Positions 17,277 through 26,459 of a stretch of DNA of 64,000 nt are shown here, piece by piece. The position numbers were made by a program, and so were the translations under genes. Where the stretch lies: NCBI GenBank assembly GCA_050246115.1, contig JBFWWP010000005.1:124001-188000 (forward strand), in the 5' to 3' direction. Source of the stretch: JBFWWP01 sp050246115 (GTDB taxonomy: Bacteria; Planctomycetota; UBA8108; UBA1146; JAJFFE01). The notes beneath the pieces were generated by a model that was not told where the DNA came from, did no database searches, and saw only the letters and a program-made list of their open reading frames with translations. Each line of letters begins with the position of its first letter. The first letter of the stretch is position 1.

Positions 17277-20200
17277 TCACAGGCCGACTTCGATCCGCTC
17301 GTCCTCGACCACTTCGACTTCGTGAACGATACGCGTGGCCTCGGAGGTCGAGACCTTGAATCGGTGCGTGCCCCGAGCCAGCAGGCGGAGCACCAGCGGG
17401 TTCGAGGTCACGCGTTCCGGAACGAAGGTGGTGCGGTAGCCCTGGGCAACCCACTCGTAGTTCAGGAGTTCCACGGTCAGGTTTGGATACCGCGCGAGGG
17501 ATCCCGGTGGGAACACGAGTTCCAGGTCGTGGGCGGAGTAGTCCACGGAGATCGCTCGTGAGCCGCGACCCCCACGAATTTCGCGAAACAGTGCTTCGCC
17601 GCGGCGTTGATCCGGAAACGGCTGTGCTCGGTCGTCGGGAACAACGGCGGCGTAGAGCCGACCTCCCGTTGGTATCGGCCCGGTGAATTGCCCGCCCGTG
17701 ACACGCGCCACACGGGTCGCTTGTGGATCACCTGGATCGTTGGTCAGAAGCACCCAGCCCGCCGCCAGCGGCTCGCCGTTGAATTGCACGTCCCCGGGGC
17801 GGAACGGCTCGCGAACCCGCAGCTGCAGCGTCGTGCTCCTTCCGGGTGCGACGACGGCGTCAACCCTGCGCTGCAGGCCCACCGCGCCGGCGGGTGCGTT
17901 CACGTGCGACCACGTGACCCGGTAGTAGCCCGGAGTCACTCCCACGTAGGCCCGTCCGCCGAGCTGAGTCGGCAACAAGGGACCGATGCGAACGAGCGGG
18001 CTTCGACCGGACCGATCGAAGGAATGTTCGAGGACGAACTCGTAGTCGTCGTGGACTTCGTCCGCCGCGTAGCCGATGTCGAGAATCAACTCCGTGGGGT
18101 CGTCGATGACCAGCACTCGCTCCCCGAGCGCAGGATCGAACGGGTCCTCCACGCCATCCGTCCAACCGGGCGCGTGGGCGAGCAACGCCAGATCACCCCG
18201 CAGGTCCACGGGAACACCATCGATCACGAACCCACCCTTGGCGTCGACCTGAGTCGAGTAGCGCGCACTCGCGAGTGGCGGTTCGAACTGCGGAAAGCGA
18301 TACGCCTCGCCGGATGCCACCAAGGCCACGACCGCGTCCCCCACCGGCGTCCCATCGCGGTGCACGACCGTCCCCCGCAGCGCGCGGGACTCGCGCAGCG
18401 TGATCTGCAACTCCCCCGGGCGGTGCCCGCGAAAGTCTTGCTCGAAAATTGCCCGAGCTTCGGACCGTGAGTCGGCGAACTCGAAGGTGTGGGGCCCCGT
18501 CGGCAGTCGGTTGTCCTCGACGACTCCGTTGGCGACCGACACGACGGGCTGCGGGTCTACATGGGTCACGAGAATCGGCGGCTCCTCCGGCTCCCCGGCC
18601 AGAGTCCGGGTCCAGCGCACGGACACCCGTCCCGTGAACGGCAGGCTGTTGGGATCCTGTACCGTTCCCTCGACGCGGACACCGCGTTCGAGTCGCACTT
18701 CTGCCGGCAGGCTACGGCCCACCGGGACCCGCCATCGTTGCCCGAGGAAACCGGCGGCAGTGATGCGGATGTCGAGCGGCTTCCCCTGTTCGATGGTCAG
18801 CACGTAGACCGCACCGACTCCGCGCGGGATCGATGGAAACAGGTCGGCGTCGACGCCGTCCGGAAGGGCCCCGAATGGAGTGAGAGGCAGCGGCGCCCAC
18901 TCGAGCACTCCCTCGAAGGTGGCGTCGACAATCGGCGTGCCCGACGGATCCGCGACGGCGACGACGACCTGCAGCAGCGACGGGTCCGGGCACGGAACCT
19001 CGAGGCGGAGCACCTCGTCGCGCGGGTCGACTTCGAACAGGTAGCTCGCCGGCGATCCGTCGGGGTCGGACCAGTCCAGCCGATACCGACCTGGCATCAA
19101 GTTGTCGATCACCAAGTAACTCTCGACGAGGCTGCGCTCGACCGCGAAGCGGCGGACCACGTCGTGGTAATCGTGGGTGTCGCTGACGATGGACAAGTTG
19201 GAGAGCACGTGGGTCGCCGAGCGACCACAGAACGACAGAATCGCGTAACGAGACGGGTGCTCGTCGAGCACCCCGAACTCGAACTCGAGCGGCCCCACCG
19301 GATTGCGGAGCGCTGTCGCCACCCGGAAGTACGGTCCCAGCACGAAGACCTCCGCTTGCTCGCGCTCGCGCAGGCGACGAACGCTGCCGAAGCCGGCGTC
19401 GGGCCGCAGTGGATAGGACACACACGACACGACCCGGCCGTCGCGACCGTAGTAGCGCTCGATCACGCGATAGCCGGGCGTCTGCTGCGGGGTCAAGTCG
19501 GCGAGCATGCCACTCGCGCTGACCAACGCTTCGTCGCGCAGACTCAGCAAGATGTCGAGCCCGCGATTCGCAGACTCCGTATCGAGCAGCAACTCACCCG
19601 CGTAAGGCTCGAAACCCGAACCGTCTACCCCGAACACGTACTCGACGCCGCGCCGCAGCCCAGTCACCCGTTGCTCTCCACTGCCGTCGAAGCGCAGTCT
19701 CTGGGCGAGTTGCGGCGTGCGCGCCGGCGCAATGCGGAACGTCGCACGTTCATACAGTTCCGCGCTCCCCCCTTGCAGCCGCACGGGCAACGCGTCACCG
19801 AGTTCGAGAGCGATTGGCCCGAGGTCGAGGTAGCGATCGCGCGCCAGCCGCGCTGGAATCTGCAGCAGCACGGGCTCGTAGCGGTTCACCGCCAACAGGC
19901 GTTGGCCCGGGGTCGTGGGCAGCGCGCCGGCAAAGACCACGTCACCGCCGAGACTCCGCTCGACGAGCGTCAGCCCGGGATCGTCGATCGTCACCGAATC
20001 GGCGGGCACCGGTCTCGGCACTCCCTCCGCGTCGACCGCTTGCAGGGACAGCCGGAGGAGCCCTGCCGGCCGGGCCTCCAAGTACCGATCGCGCGCCTGG
20101 CGGTCGAAGGTGCCCTCGACTTCCTGTTTCCAGAGCGTCGGCGAGAGAACGGTCAGACGGCCGCGGCGCGGGTTCAGATCACACAGTTCGTCCTCTTCGC

Positions 20201-21692
20201 CACAGGGACGGTCGAACCGCACCGGCCAGGGTTGCGGCCAGAGCACTGCCGCGTCGAGCAGTCGCCCTGGATAGGGTCGAGGAACGAAGAGGTAGCGCCC
20301 CAGCGCGTCCGTCAGCAGGCGCACCGGCCGCATGCCTTCGACCTCGATCTCGACGAGGGCGTCAGCGACGGGAACGCCCTCGCCGTCGATCAGTGTATCG
20401 GGGAGGCCGGACGCGTCGCGCGTCGGCAAGATCGCCCACTTCTCCGGGCTCACGCCACGAGCCAACTCGGCCCGCGCGTGGATCAGGACGTAACGAGTAG
20501 GCTCGGCCACGTCGGCGTCCCACAGGTATCGAACCGGGTCGCGTACGGTGAGGCGCTGCGCATCCTGGGTGAGGCGCAGCGAGCCGTCGGCCTGGGTGTA
20601 TCGAATGAGCGCTCGGTCGGGACGCAAAGTACGACCCTCGTCCCAAGCGTCCTCGCCTGCGAACCGATCGGCCGGACTCCCATCGAGTTCCACCGCGAGC
20701 TGCGGAACTCCCTGGCCCTCGGGATCGACGAGACGCACCACGGTCGTCACCGCGCGTCGGAGGCGAACCGTGAAGAACGGCCAACGTCCGGCGACGTCCG
20801 CGCCAGGCCCGAGTACTTGCACGTAGGGTTCGAAATCGGGGTGATCGACCTCGACGTGCAGGAAGACGCGCGGGTCAGACGCGCGGAAGACCGGCGCGGT
20901 GAAGGTGCCGTCGGCAGCACCCGCTACCGTGACGCGGGCCGCCGGGTCGGCGTACGGAGGGTAGCCCTCCTCGTGCGGCGAGAAGACCAAGTGCACCCAG
21001 GCGTCGGACACCGGGCGCCCGTCCGCGGCATCGACGATCTGGCCGGTAGGCGCTCCCAGGGCTGGGGCGCCGCGGTCATCGGGCACAGCCGGCCCCGGGC
21101 CGTCGGTCAGCGGAATCCCGCGATCAAAGCGAAAGAAGGGAGACTCCGGGGACAGAACACGCCCGTCGAGCAGGGCCCGACCCTGAGCCCGTAGCCAGCC
21201 TTCGGTGAGTTCGAACCCCAACGGCGTGATCTCGAGCCGAGCGCTCACGGCACCCCCACGGCCGGAAGGGCCCACCTCGCCGTCTTCGCCTGCGAGCGGA
21301 GTGAAGTTCCACTCGCGCAGCTCGAACTCTTCCGTGGCGGTCAAGGTCGCCGCCCCGGTCATGAGTTCGGCCAACTCGCCAGCCTCCGTGAAGCGTAGCT
21401 CGGCCCCAGCCGCGACGCGGAGTTCGAGGCCACCACGCTCGAGCCGAGTGACGACGGCTGCCCGCCAGTGACCCAAGTCGAGCCTCGTGAGGTCGCCCGC
21501 AGTCACGGTCCAACCCGCAGGGCCGCCGAGCGGTTGCGGCGGCGATCGGAGCCATGCCAAGGTCGCCCCGACCACGACCAGGATCACGACCCACGAGAGC
21601 ACGGCGCGGCGACTCAATCGGCCCTCCTCTTCGACGAACGTCGGGCCCTTCGGGGCCCACTCGACCGGCACACGAGCGTCTCGGCACGCCAT
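17277..21692 (-). CDS. Giant membrane-anchored protein of carboxypeptidase-regulatory-like domains
   Basis: 1471 residues. The N-terminus is basic, then one membrane segment (VLSWVVILVVVGATLAWL, about residues 31-48) anchors a very long external part. Several modules look like CarboxypepD_reg/transthyretin-like beta sandwiches: GQIVDAADGRPVSDAWVHLV, VEGTVQDPNSLPFTGRVSV and LRGTVVHRDGTPVGDAVVAL, each followed by a GxFxxxxVPxG-type strand. No enzymatic motif is visible. In other bacteria such modules are folding or adhesion units of surface proteins. A paralogue-like protein of the same design is at 34179-38303. The start codon is uncertain because the ribosome site upstream of 21692 is weak. 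Confidence 0.8.
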   Translation of the reverse strand: MACRDARVPVEWAPKGPTFVEEEGRLSRRAVLSWVVILVVVGATLAWLRSPPQPLGGPAGWTVTAGDLTRLDLGHWRAAVVTRLERGGLELRVAAGAELRFTEAGELAELMTGAATLTATEEFELREWNFTPLAGEDGEVGPSGRGGAVSARLEITPLGFELTEGWLRAQGRALLDGRVLSPESPFFRFDRGIPLTDGPGPAVPDDRGAPALGAPTGQIVDAADGRPVSDAWVHLVFSPHEEGYPPYADPAARVTVAGAADGTFTAPVFRASDPRVFLHVEVDHPDFEPYVQVLGPGADVAGRWPFFTVRLRRAVTTVVRLVDPEGQGVPQLAVELDGSPADRFAGEDAWDEGRTLRPDRALIRYTQADGSLRLTQDAQRLTVRDPVRYLWDADVAEPTRYVLIHARAELARGVSPEKWAILPTRDASGLPDTLIDGEGVPVADALVEIEVEGMRPVRLLTDALGRYLFVPRPYPGRLLDAAVLWPQPWPVRFDRPCGEEDELCDLNPRRGRLTVLSPTLWKQEVEGTFDRQARDRYLEARPAGLLRLSLQAVDAEGVPRPVPADSVTIDDPGLTLVERSLGGDVVFAGALPTTPGQRLLAVNRYEPVLLQIPARLARDRYLDLGPIALELGDALPVRLQGGSAELYERATFRIAPARTPQLAQRLRFDGSGEQRVTGLRRGVEYVFGVDGSGFEPYAGELLLDTESANRGLDILLSLRDEALVSASGMLADLTPQQTPGYRVIERYYGRDGRVVSCVSYPLRPDAGFGSVRRLREREQAEVFVLGPYFRVATALRNPVGPLEFEFGVLDEHPSRYAILSFCGRSATHVLSNLSIVSDTHDYHDVVRRFAVERSLVESYLVIDNLMPGRYRLDWSDPDGSPASYLFEVDPRDEVLRLEVPCPDPSLLQVVVAVADPSGTPIVDATFEGVLEWAPLPLTPFGALPDGVDADLFPSIPRGVGAVYVLTIEQGKPLDIRITAAGFLGQRWRVPVGRSLPAEVRLERGVRVEGTVQDPNSLPFTGRVSVRWTRTLAGEPEEPPILVTHVDPQPVVSVANGVVEDNRLPTGPHTFEFADSRSEARAIFEQDFRGHRPGELQITLRESRALRGTVVHRDGTPVGDAVVALVASGEAYRFPQFEPPLASARYSTQVDAKGGFVIDGVPVDLRGDLALLAHAPGWTDGVEDPFDPALGERVLVIDDPTELILDIGYAADEVHDDYEFVLEHSFDRSGRSPLVRIGPLLPTQLGGRAYVGVTPGYYRVTWSHVNAPAGAVGLQRRVDAVVAPGRSTTLQLRVREPFRPGDVQFNGEPLAAGWVLLTNDPGDPQATRVARVTGGQFTGPIPTGGRLYAAVVPDDRAQPFPDQRRGEALFREIRGGRGSRAISVDYSAHDLELVFPPGSLARYPNLTVELLNYEWVAQGYRTTFVPERVTSNPLVLRLLARGTHRFKVSTSEATRIVHEVEVVEDERIEVGL

Positions 21693-21935
21693 CCACCACG
21701 ATCCAGTTCGACGGATTATTCACGGGTCGACCGCCGGTCGGTAGCGGATTCCAGAGCTCCACTGCCGACCACGCCAAGCACACCGTTCACCCGCGGCTGA
21801 ACGCAGACCCGGCGGGCGCGAGAGCGCGCGGATTGCCGGTCGCCTGGGCTTCTGCTAACCTGCCCGGCTTTCCCGAGGACTCCCTCACGTGCCGAGATTC
21901 GCGACGACCGCGACTGCCAGGAAAGAACGTGTGCG

Positions 21936-23369
21936 ATGGCCGACAAACTCACGCCGCAATCCGCGGACTTCCCGCGTTGGTACCAGGACGTGGTCCAACA
22001 GGCGGACCTAGCCGAAACGGCTCCGGTCAAGGGCTGCATGGTGATCAAGCCCTATGGCTACGCGCTCTGGGAGAACATCCAACGTGAGCTGGATCGCATG
22101 TTCAAGGAGACCGGCCACGTCAACGCGTACTTCCCGTTGCTCATTCCGGAGAGTTTCATCAAACGCGAGGCGCAACACGTTGCGGGCTTCTCGCCCGAAC
22201 TCGCCGTGGTGACCCATGCAGGCGGAAAGCAGCTCGAGGAACCCTACGTCATTCGTCCGACCTCGGAGACCATCATCTGGGACACCTATCGCCGGTGGAT
22301 CCAGAGTTATCGGGATTTGCCGATCCTGATCAACCAGTGGGCCAACGTCATGCGTTGGGAGATGCGCACGCGACTGTTCCTGCGCACTACGGAGTTCCTG
22401 TGGCAGGAGGGCCACACCGCGCACGCCACTGCCGAGGAGGCCCAGGAGGAGACCTTGCGCATGCTCGGAGTCTACCGCACCTTTGCGGAAGACTTCATGG
22501 CCATGCCCGTGCATACCGGCGTCAAAACCGAACGCGAGAAGTTCGCGGGCGCCGACCGCACCTACTGCATCGAAGCTCTCATGCGCGATGGCAAAGCGCT
22601 CCAGGCCGGCACCAGCCACAACCTGGGCCAGAACTTCGCGAAAGCGTTCGACGTCAAGTACCTCGATGCGCAAGGCCAACAACAGTACGTCTGGGCTACG
22701 AGTTGGGGAGTTTCGACCCGCCTGATCGGGGCCTTGATCATGGCCCACGGCGACGACGCTGGGCTCATCCTCCCGCCGCGGCTGGCGCCGATCCAGGTGG
22801 TACTGGTGCCGATCTACAAGACCGACGACGAGCGCGTCCTCACGGCTGAGGCGTGTGCGCGCCTGAAGCAGGAACTCGTCGGCGCCGGCGCCCGGGTGCA
22901 CATCGATGATCGCGACCAGTACCGTCCGGGTTGGAAGTTTGCCGAGTGGGAGCTCAAGGGAGTGCCGCTCCGCGTCGAGATCGGCCCGCGAGACCTCGCA
23001 AGCGGTGAGGCGCGCGTGAGCCAACGCCACAACGGGGAGAAGGCGCAGATGAAACTGGCGGCGCTCCCGCAGCAGGTGCGGTCCCTGCTCGACGCGGCTC
23101 AGCGGGGCCTGTTCGAGCGTGCGGTCGAACACCGACGCCAGAGTACGATGAAGGTCGAGACCTACGACGAGTTCAAGCACGAGCTCGAAGCGCGTGGCGG
23201 CTTCTTCCTCGCGCACTGGGATGGAACGACGGCGACGGAAGAACGCGTCCAGCAGGAGACCAAGGCAACCATTCGGTGTATCCCACAGGCCGAAGACGGG
23301 GAAACCGGCAAGTGCATGGTCACCGGCGCCCCCAGCCAGCGCCGCGTCCTGTTCGCAAAGGCCTACTAG
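21936..23369 (+). CDS. proS: Prolyl-tRNA synthetase (archaeal/eukaryal type)
   Basis: 477 residues. Charges tRNA-Pro with proline. This is the short ProS type 3 without the editing insertion of the Escherichia coli enzyme: it starts ADFPRWYQDVVQQADLAETA, then motif 1 GCMVIKPYGYALWENIQREL, motif 2 (EPYVIRPTSETI... NVMRWEMRTRLFLRTTEFLWQEGHTAH) and the anticodon-binding domain (QVVLVPIYKTDD...). The C-terminal zinc-like region typical of this type (AEDGETGKCMVTGAPSQRRVLFAKAY) is reduced to a single Cys. It is followed by a hairpin-rich gap before a convergent gene. Function is essentially certain. Confidence 0.97.
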   Translation: MADKLTPQSADFPRWYQDVVQQADLAETAPVKGCMVIKPYGYALWENIQRELDRMFKETGHVNAYFPLLIPESFIKREAQHVAGFSPELAVVTHAGGKQLEEPYVIRPTSETIIWDTYRRWIQSYRDLPILINQWANVMRWEMRTRLFLRTTEFLWQEGHTAHATAEEAQEETLRMLGVYRTFAEDFMAMPVHTGVKTEREKFAGADRTYCIEALMRDGKALQAGTSHNLGQNFAKAFDVKYLDAQGQQQYVWATSWGVSTRLIGALIMAHGDDAGLILPPRLAPIQVVLVPIYKTDDERVLTAEACARLKQELVGAGARVHIDDRDQYRPGWKFAEWELKGVPLRVEIGPRDLASGEARVSQRHNGEKAQMKLAALPQQVRSLLDAAQRGLFERAVEHRRQSTMKVETYDEFKHELEARGGFFLAHWDGTTATEERVQQETKATIRCIPQAEDGETGKCMVTGAPSQRRVLFAKAY

Positions 23370-23645
23370 CCCCGGAGCCAGCGCGTTGTGCGCGGGCCCG
23401 ACCTTCACTCCTAGAGCGACGCTAGGCGTCGTCAGGGGTGGGCGGCCGGGGAGGCTCGCCAAGTCGACGGACACGGCCTCGATCGAGACGACAAGCAGGG
23501 TGCATCCGGGGCGCGCCATCGCGCGGGCTCGTGCGCGACGAAGGAGGCGGCCCCGGACGACCCTTCTGGAAAACGCAAGCAGGAACTCCCCGTAGCCAAT
23601 TCTATGCACTGCTCGCTGTGCCCTCGTCGGGTCGCGAAACCCAAT

Positions 23646-23684
23646 GCGCATTCACGAGCAACGCCGACGAACGCCTTGCGCGAC
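23646..23684. repeat. 39-nt intergenic repeat, copy 1
   Basis: GCGCATTCACGAGCAACGCC continuing to GCGCGAC matches 52924-52962 at 32 of 39 positions. Translated in one frame both give AFT..A.ERLAR, and three of the seven differences are synonymous. A shorter match (GCGCATTCAC plus AGCAAC) lies at 57577-57592. Function unknown. Confidence 0.5.
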
Positions 23685-23721
23685 TGCACCAGCGAACGTC
23701 CACCGGTGAGCTAGCCGCAGG

Positions 23722-23752
23722 CCCCGAGAGGGCTTCGAGAGCCCCCTCGGGG
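23722..23752. terminator. GC-rich hairpin A between convergent genes
   Basis: CCCCGAGAGGGCT pairs with AGCCCCCTCGGGG around TCGAG, with one internal mismatch. It is one of two adjacent hairpins just beyond the end of the minus-strand lamin-tail gene. No U-tract. Confidence 0.5.
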
Positions 23753-23764
23753 AGAAGCGCTGGT

Positions 23765-23795
23765 CCTAGCCGGGCGCGGCCCGCGCTCGGCTAGG
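23765..23795. terminator. GC-rich hairpin B between convergent genes
   Basis: CCTAGCCG pairs perfectly with CGGCTAGG and encloses complementary GCGCGG/CCGCGC, forming a long stem 10 nt past the stop codon of the minus-strand gene at 23805. Probably its terminator or 3'-end stabiliser. Confidence 0.55.
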
Positions 23796-23804
23796 GCTTC
23801 GGGT

Positions 23805-25895
23805 CTAGAAGCAAGGCGTGCACGCTGGCGGGGCGACGGGGCTCGGGCCCCCACCGAACAGATACAGCAACAGACTGACCACGTCCGCGAGGTCACGGTT
23901 GGAGTCGGCGTTGGCGTCACATGCGGCGACACAGACCGGCGGCGAACCGCCGGCGAACAGCCAGCTCGCCAAGAAGATGGCGTCGGACGTGTCCACGGTC
24001 CCATCGGCATTGCAGTCGCCAACCTCCAGGGACCGAACGAGCGCGGGAGCAGTCAAGGACTGCACGCGACCGCAGCTGCCGGTCACCGTGAGGGTGACGT
24101 CGAAGTCACCGATCGGATACTGGAACGAGGGGTTCGCGACCGACGAGTCCTCGATCGAATCGCCGTCGAGATCCCAGCTGTAAGAGGCAACATCCCCAGT
24201 GGTCAAGTCGGTGAAGTCGACGCAGGTCAACGCGACGCCCAACGTCTGACTCGCGGAGAAGTCGACGACGAGCGGTGCGCACACGACGACCGTCACCAGT
24301 GCCATGTCGCTACCGCAATCGTTCGTCACCACGAGAGTCACGTCGTAGGTGCCCGGCATGGTGTAGGTGAACGTCACCGTGTCGGGTTGGGTGCTCGCTT
24401 GACCGTCGCCGGAATCCCACGCCCACGTGAAGGGGGCGGTGCCGTTGGCCGTCGCACTCAGGGTGACGGTGAACGGGGCGTTGCCTTGACTCGCGTCACT
24501 CGTGAGACTGCCGATGAGAACCGGATCGCAGCAGCTGTTGCTCGCTCCCGGGGTATCGCTCCCTATAGTCGGATCGAACAAGCCAATGATGAACGGGCCC
24601 ACAGCGTCGGGGCATCGCTTCGCGTGACCAGGCACGAACGTACCCTCGGGTCCGACCGTTGGTGGGCCGTAGTGAAACTCCGTCGCCGTCGGAGGATTCT
24701 CTTCCTCGATCAAAGCGATCACGTCGACGATCTCGCTCCAAGGGGTGACGTCGAGCACTCCATCGTCGTTCGTGTCGAGGTCGGCGCCGTCAGCGCCGGT
24801 GAAGCCGAAGACCAGCATGTGCGTGAAGTTGTCGCTCGCCTCGAAGTTCAGGTCGGTCGTGAGGTCGGCGATTCCCAGCGCAAAGGTGGACTCCGCGACG
24901 ACGAAGGTGCCACTGGCACCGATCGTGAAGCCCGACAGCGGCGTGACTTCCTCGATGACGCCCGAGCCACCCGTTCCGTCGCCCAGCACAATGTAGGTAA
25001 GCCCGAACAGCGCCGTCCCGGGCGCGCCCACGAGTTCGAAGTACTCGTTCACGTCGGTCCCAGGCTCGTCGATCCGAATCTCGTTGATGAGCACCTCGGG
25101 AGCGACGAGGCAGTGCGCAACCGCGCAGTCGATGGTGGCCGTGAGCCCGTTGGCGCAGGTTCCCCGCACCGTGAAGATGTAGCTCCCCGGGGCCAGGCCG
25201 GTGTCGGTGTAGGTCGTGGTCCCATCGACGAGCATGGCAATCACGATACCGTCGCGCAGGATCTCGAGGCCGAGCGGATACGCTTCACCATTGGTCCACT
25301 GCAGGAGCAAATCGTTGGTCATGCAGTCGGAGGTACAAACGAGTCCGGTCGGAGCACCACACACCGGCACCGGCACATTGATTTCGCCAGGAGTCGGGGT
25401 CGCGAAGGCAGTGAAGTCGACGGAGTTGTCATTGGTGTCGGTGCTGAGCCCGTCGCGTCCCAGGGAACTACCGACGACGTCCGCTGCCGGCGCACCCTCA
25501 CACACGAGATCGACCGAAGTGCCGTAACACAGGGAGTCGACGATGACTCCGTTCAGTCGCAGAGCCACCTGATCGGGTCCGTTCTGCCAGTCCGCGAGCG
25601 CCACGATCAGATCGGCGCTGGCCACCGTGGCGTCCTGGGCAACAACGAAGTAGCCGTCCGCGGGGATGACTTGCCCTGCCAAGTCGATCGTCGCGTAGAC
25701 CACGCCGCCCGCGCCGTTGATGCCGACGATGTCGTACCCAGTCAAGTCCGTGCCGGGCGCACCGAACAGCTCGGTGAACATCCCGGTGTCCCCGCCCGGA
25801 CCGTCGTAGAACACTTCGTTCACGACGATCTGACCCGAGACCGGGGCGGCCCAGATCGCCAAGCTCAATAGACACAGCGCGACACGACTCGACAT
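23805..25895 (-). CDS. Secreted lamin-tail/PKD protein with dockerin-like tail
   Basis: 696 residues with a clear signal peptide (VALCLLSLAIWAAPVSG-Q) behind AGGAAAGG. Two lamin-tail-like modules are seen: residues about 22-150 (IVVNEVFYDGPGGDTGMFTE, ELFGAPGTDLTGYDIVGING, GYFVVAQD) and about 265-400 (VLINEIRIDEPGTDVNEYFE, LVGAPGTALFGLTYIVLGDG). An Fn3-like segment lies between them. Two PKD-type modules follow: FTWAWDSGDGQASTQPDTVT / PGTYDVTLVVTND, and YSWDLDGDSIEDSS / IGDFDVTLTVTG. The protein ends with the dockerin-like tail (VGDCNADGTVDTSDAIFLAS, CDANADSNRDLADVVSLLLY). It is an extracellular, probably surface-associated structural protein; no catalytic site is visible. Confidence 0.87.
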   Translation of the reverse strand: MSSRVALCLLSLAIWAAPVSGQIVVNEVFYDGPGGDTGMFTELFGAPGTDLTGYDIVGINGAGGVVYATIDLAGQVIPADGYFVVAQDATVASADLIVALADWQNGPDQVALRLNGVIVDSLCYGTSVDLVCEGAPAADVVGSSLGRDGLSTDTNDNSVDFTAFATPTPGEINVPVPVCGAPTGLVCTSDCMTNDLLLQWTNGEAYPLGLEILRDGIVIAMLVDGTTTYTDTGLAPGSYIFTVRGTCANGLTATIDCAVAHCLVAPEVLINEIRIDEPGTDVNEYFELVGAPGTALFGLTYIVLGDGTGGSGVIEEVTPLSGFTIGASGTFVVAESTFALGIADLTTDLNFEASDNFTHMLVFGFTGADGADLDTNDDGVLDVTPWSEIVDVIALIEEENPPTATEFHYGPPTVGPEGTFVPGHAKRCPDAVGPFIIGLFDPTIGSDTPGASNSCCDPVLIGSLTSDASQGNAPFTVTLSATANGTAPFTWAWDSGDGQASTQPDTVTFTYTMPGTYDVTLVVTNDCGSDMALVTVVVCAPLVVDFSASQTLGVALTCVDFTDLTTGDVASYSWDLDGDSIEDSSVANPSFQYPIGDFDVTLTVTGSCGRVQSLTAPALVRSLEVGDCNADGTVDTSDAIFLASWLFAGGSPPVCVAACDANADSNRDLADVVSLLLYLFGGGPSPVAPPACTPCF

Positions 25896-26459
25896 GACTT
25901 GCCTTTCCTCTGTGGTGGATCGGAACCGTCGGCGGAAGTGCTCCGCCAGTTCCCTGCAGTTTCAGACGCTCTCGAGTGAGCGGCCGGGAACCTACGCGGA
26001 GCCGCCGAGCCTGAGAAGCCGTGCCGAGAGCCTTCCTCCGGAGCTTGTCACGTCCTTTGCACGATGCATCGATGGTCGTCGACATCCTTCACATCGCGCC
26101 GGCAGTCCTTTACCAAGCGCTCTCGGCTCCCCTTGCTTCGGAGGGCCTTCAAAAGCCCCCTTGGCCTCGGCCATGTCGAGGTCGCTTCACCCGCAGACAC
26201 TCGTCTCCGGCGGACGACGCTGCTCCGTCCCTTCGGTCGCGCGCGGGGCCGGCACGATCGCGGCGAGAGCCGAGGCGCTGGGGAGTCGGTCGGGTCAGGG
26301 CACGAACGCGACTCAGGGTCCGCTCACAGCGCCGGGACTTGCGCTGGCTCGGGGCAGATGAGAGGCTGCCCCGATGGCTTCATGCGCGGCGCTCTTCGAG
26401 AGCAATGCCTGGGGCCGCGCCGTTCGCTCGCTCGTTTCCCCCACGAGAAAGGGGTTCGC
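25896..26459. other. Intergenic region between divergent genes
   Basis: 564 bp. An open frame runs through it into the M61 peptidase gene, but its composition is not protein-like and a signal peptide begins only at 26460, so I treat it as non-coding. No other gene is supported. Confidence 0.45.

Larger units (their letters stand above)
23370..23804. other. Intergenic region between convergent genes
   Basis: 435 bp without a supportable gene. It contains the small inverted repeat GACGCTAGGCGTC near 23412-23424, a short repeat shared with 52924-52962 (see separate entry), and two strong hairpins near the end of the minus-strand gene. Confidence 0.5.

Noticed and set aside
26064..26459. N-terminal extension of the M61 peptidase
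   Set aside because: The signal peptide begins at 26460 and the upstream residues are not protein-like.
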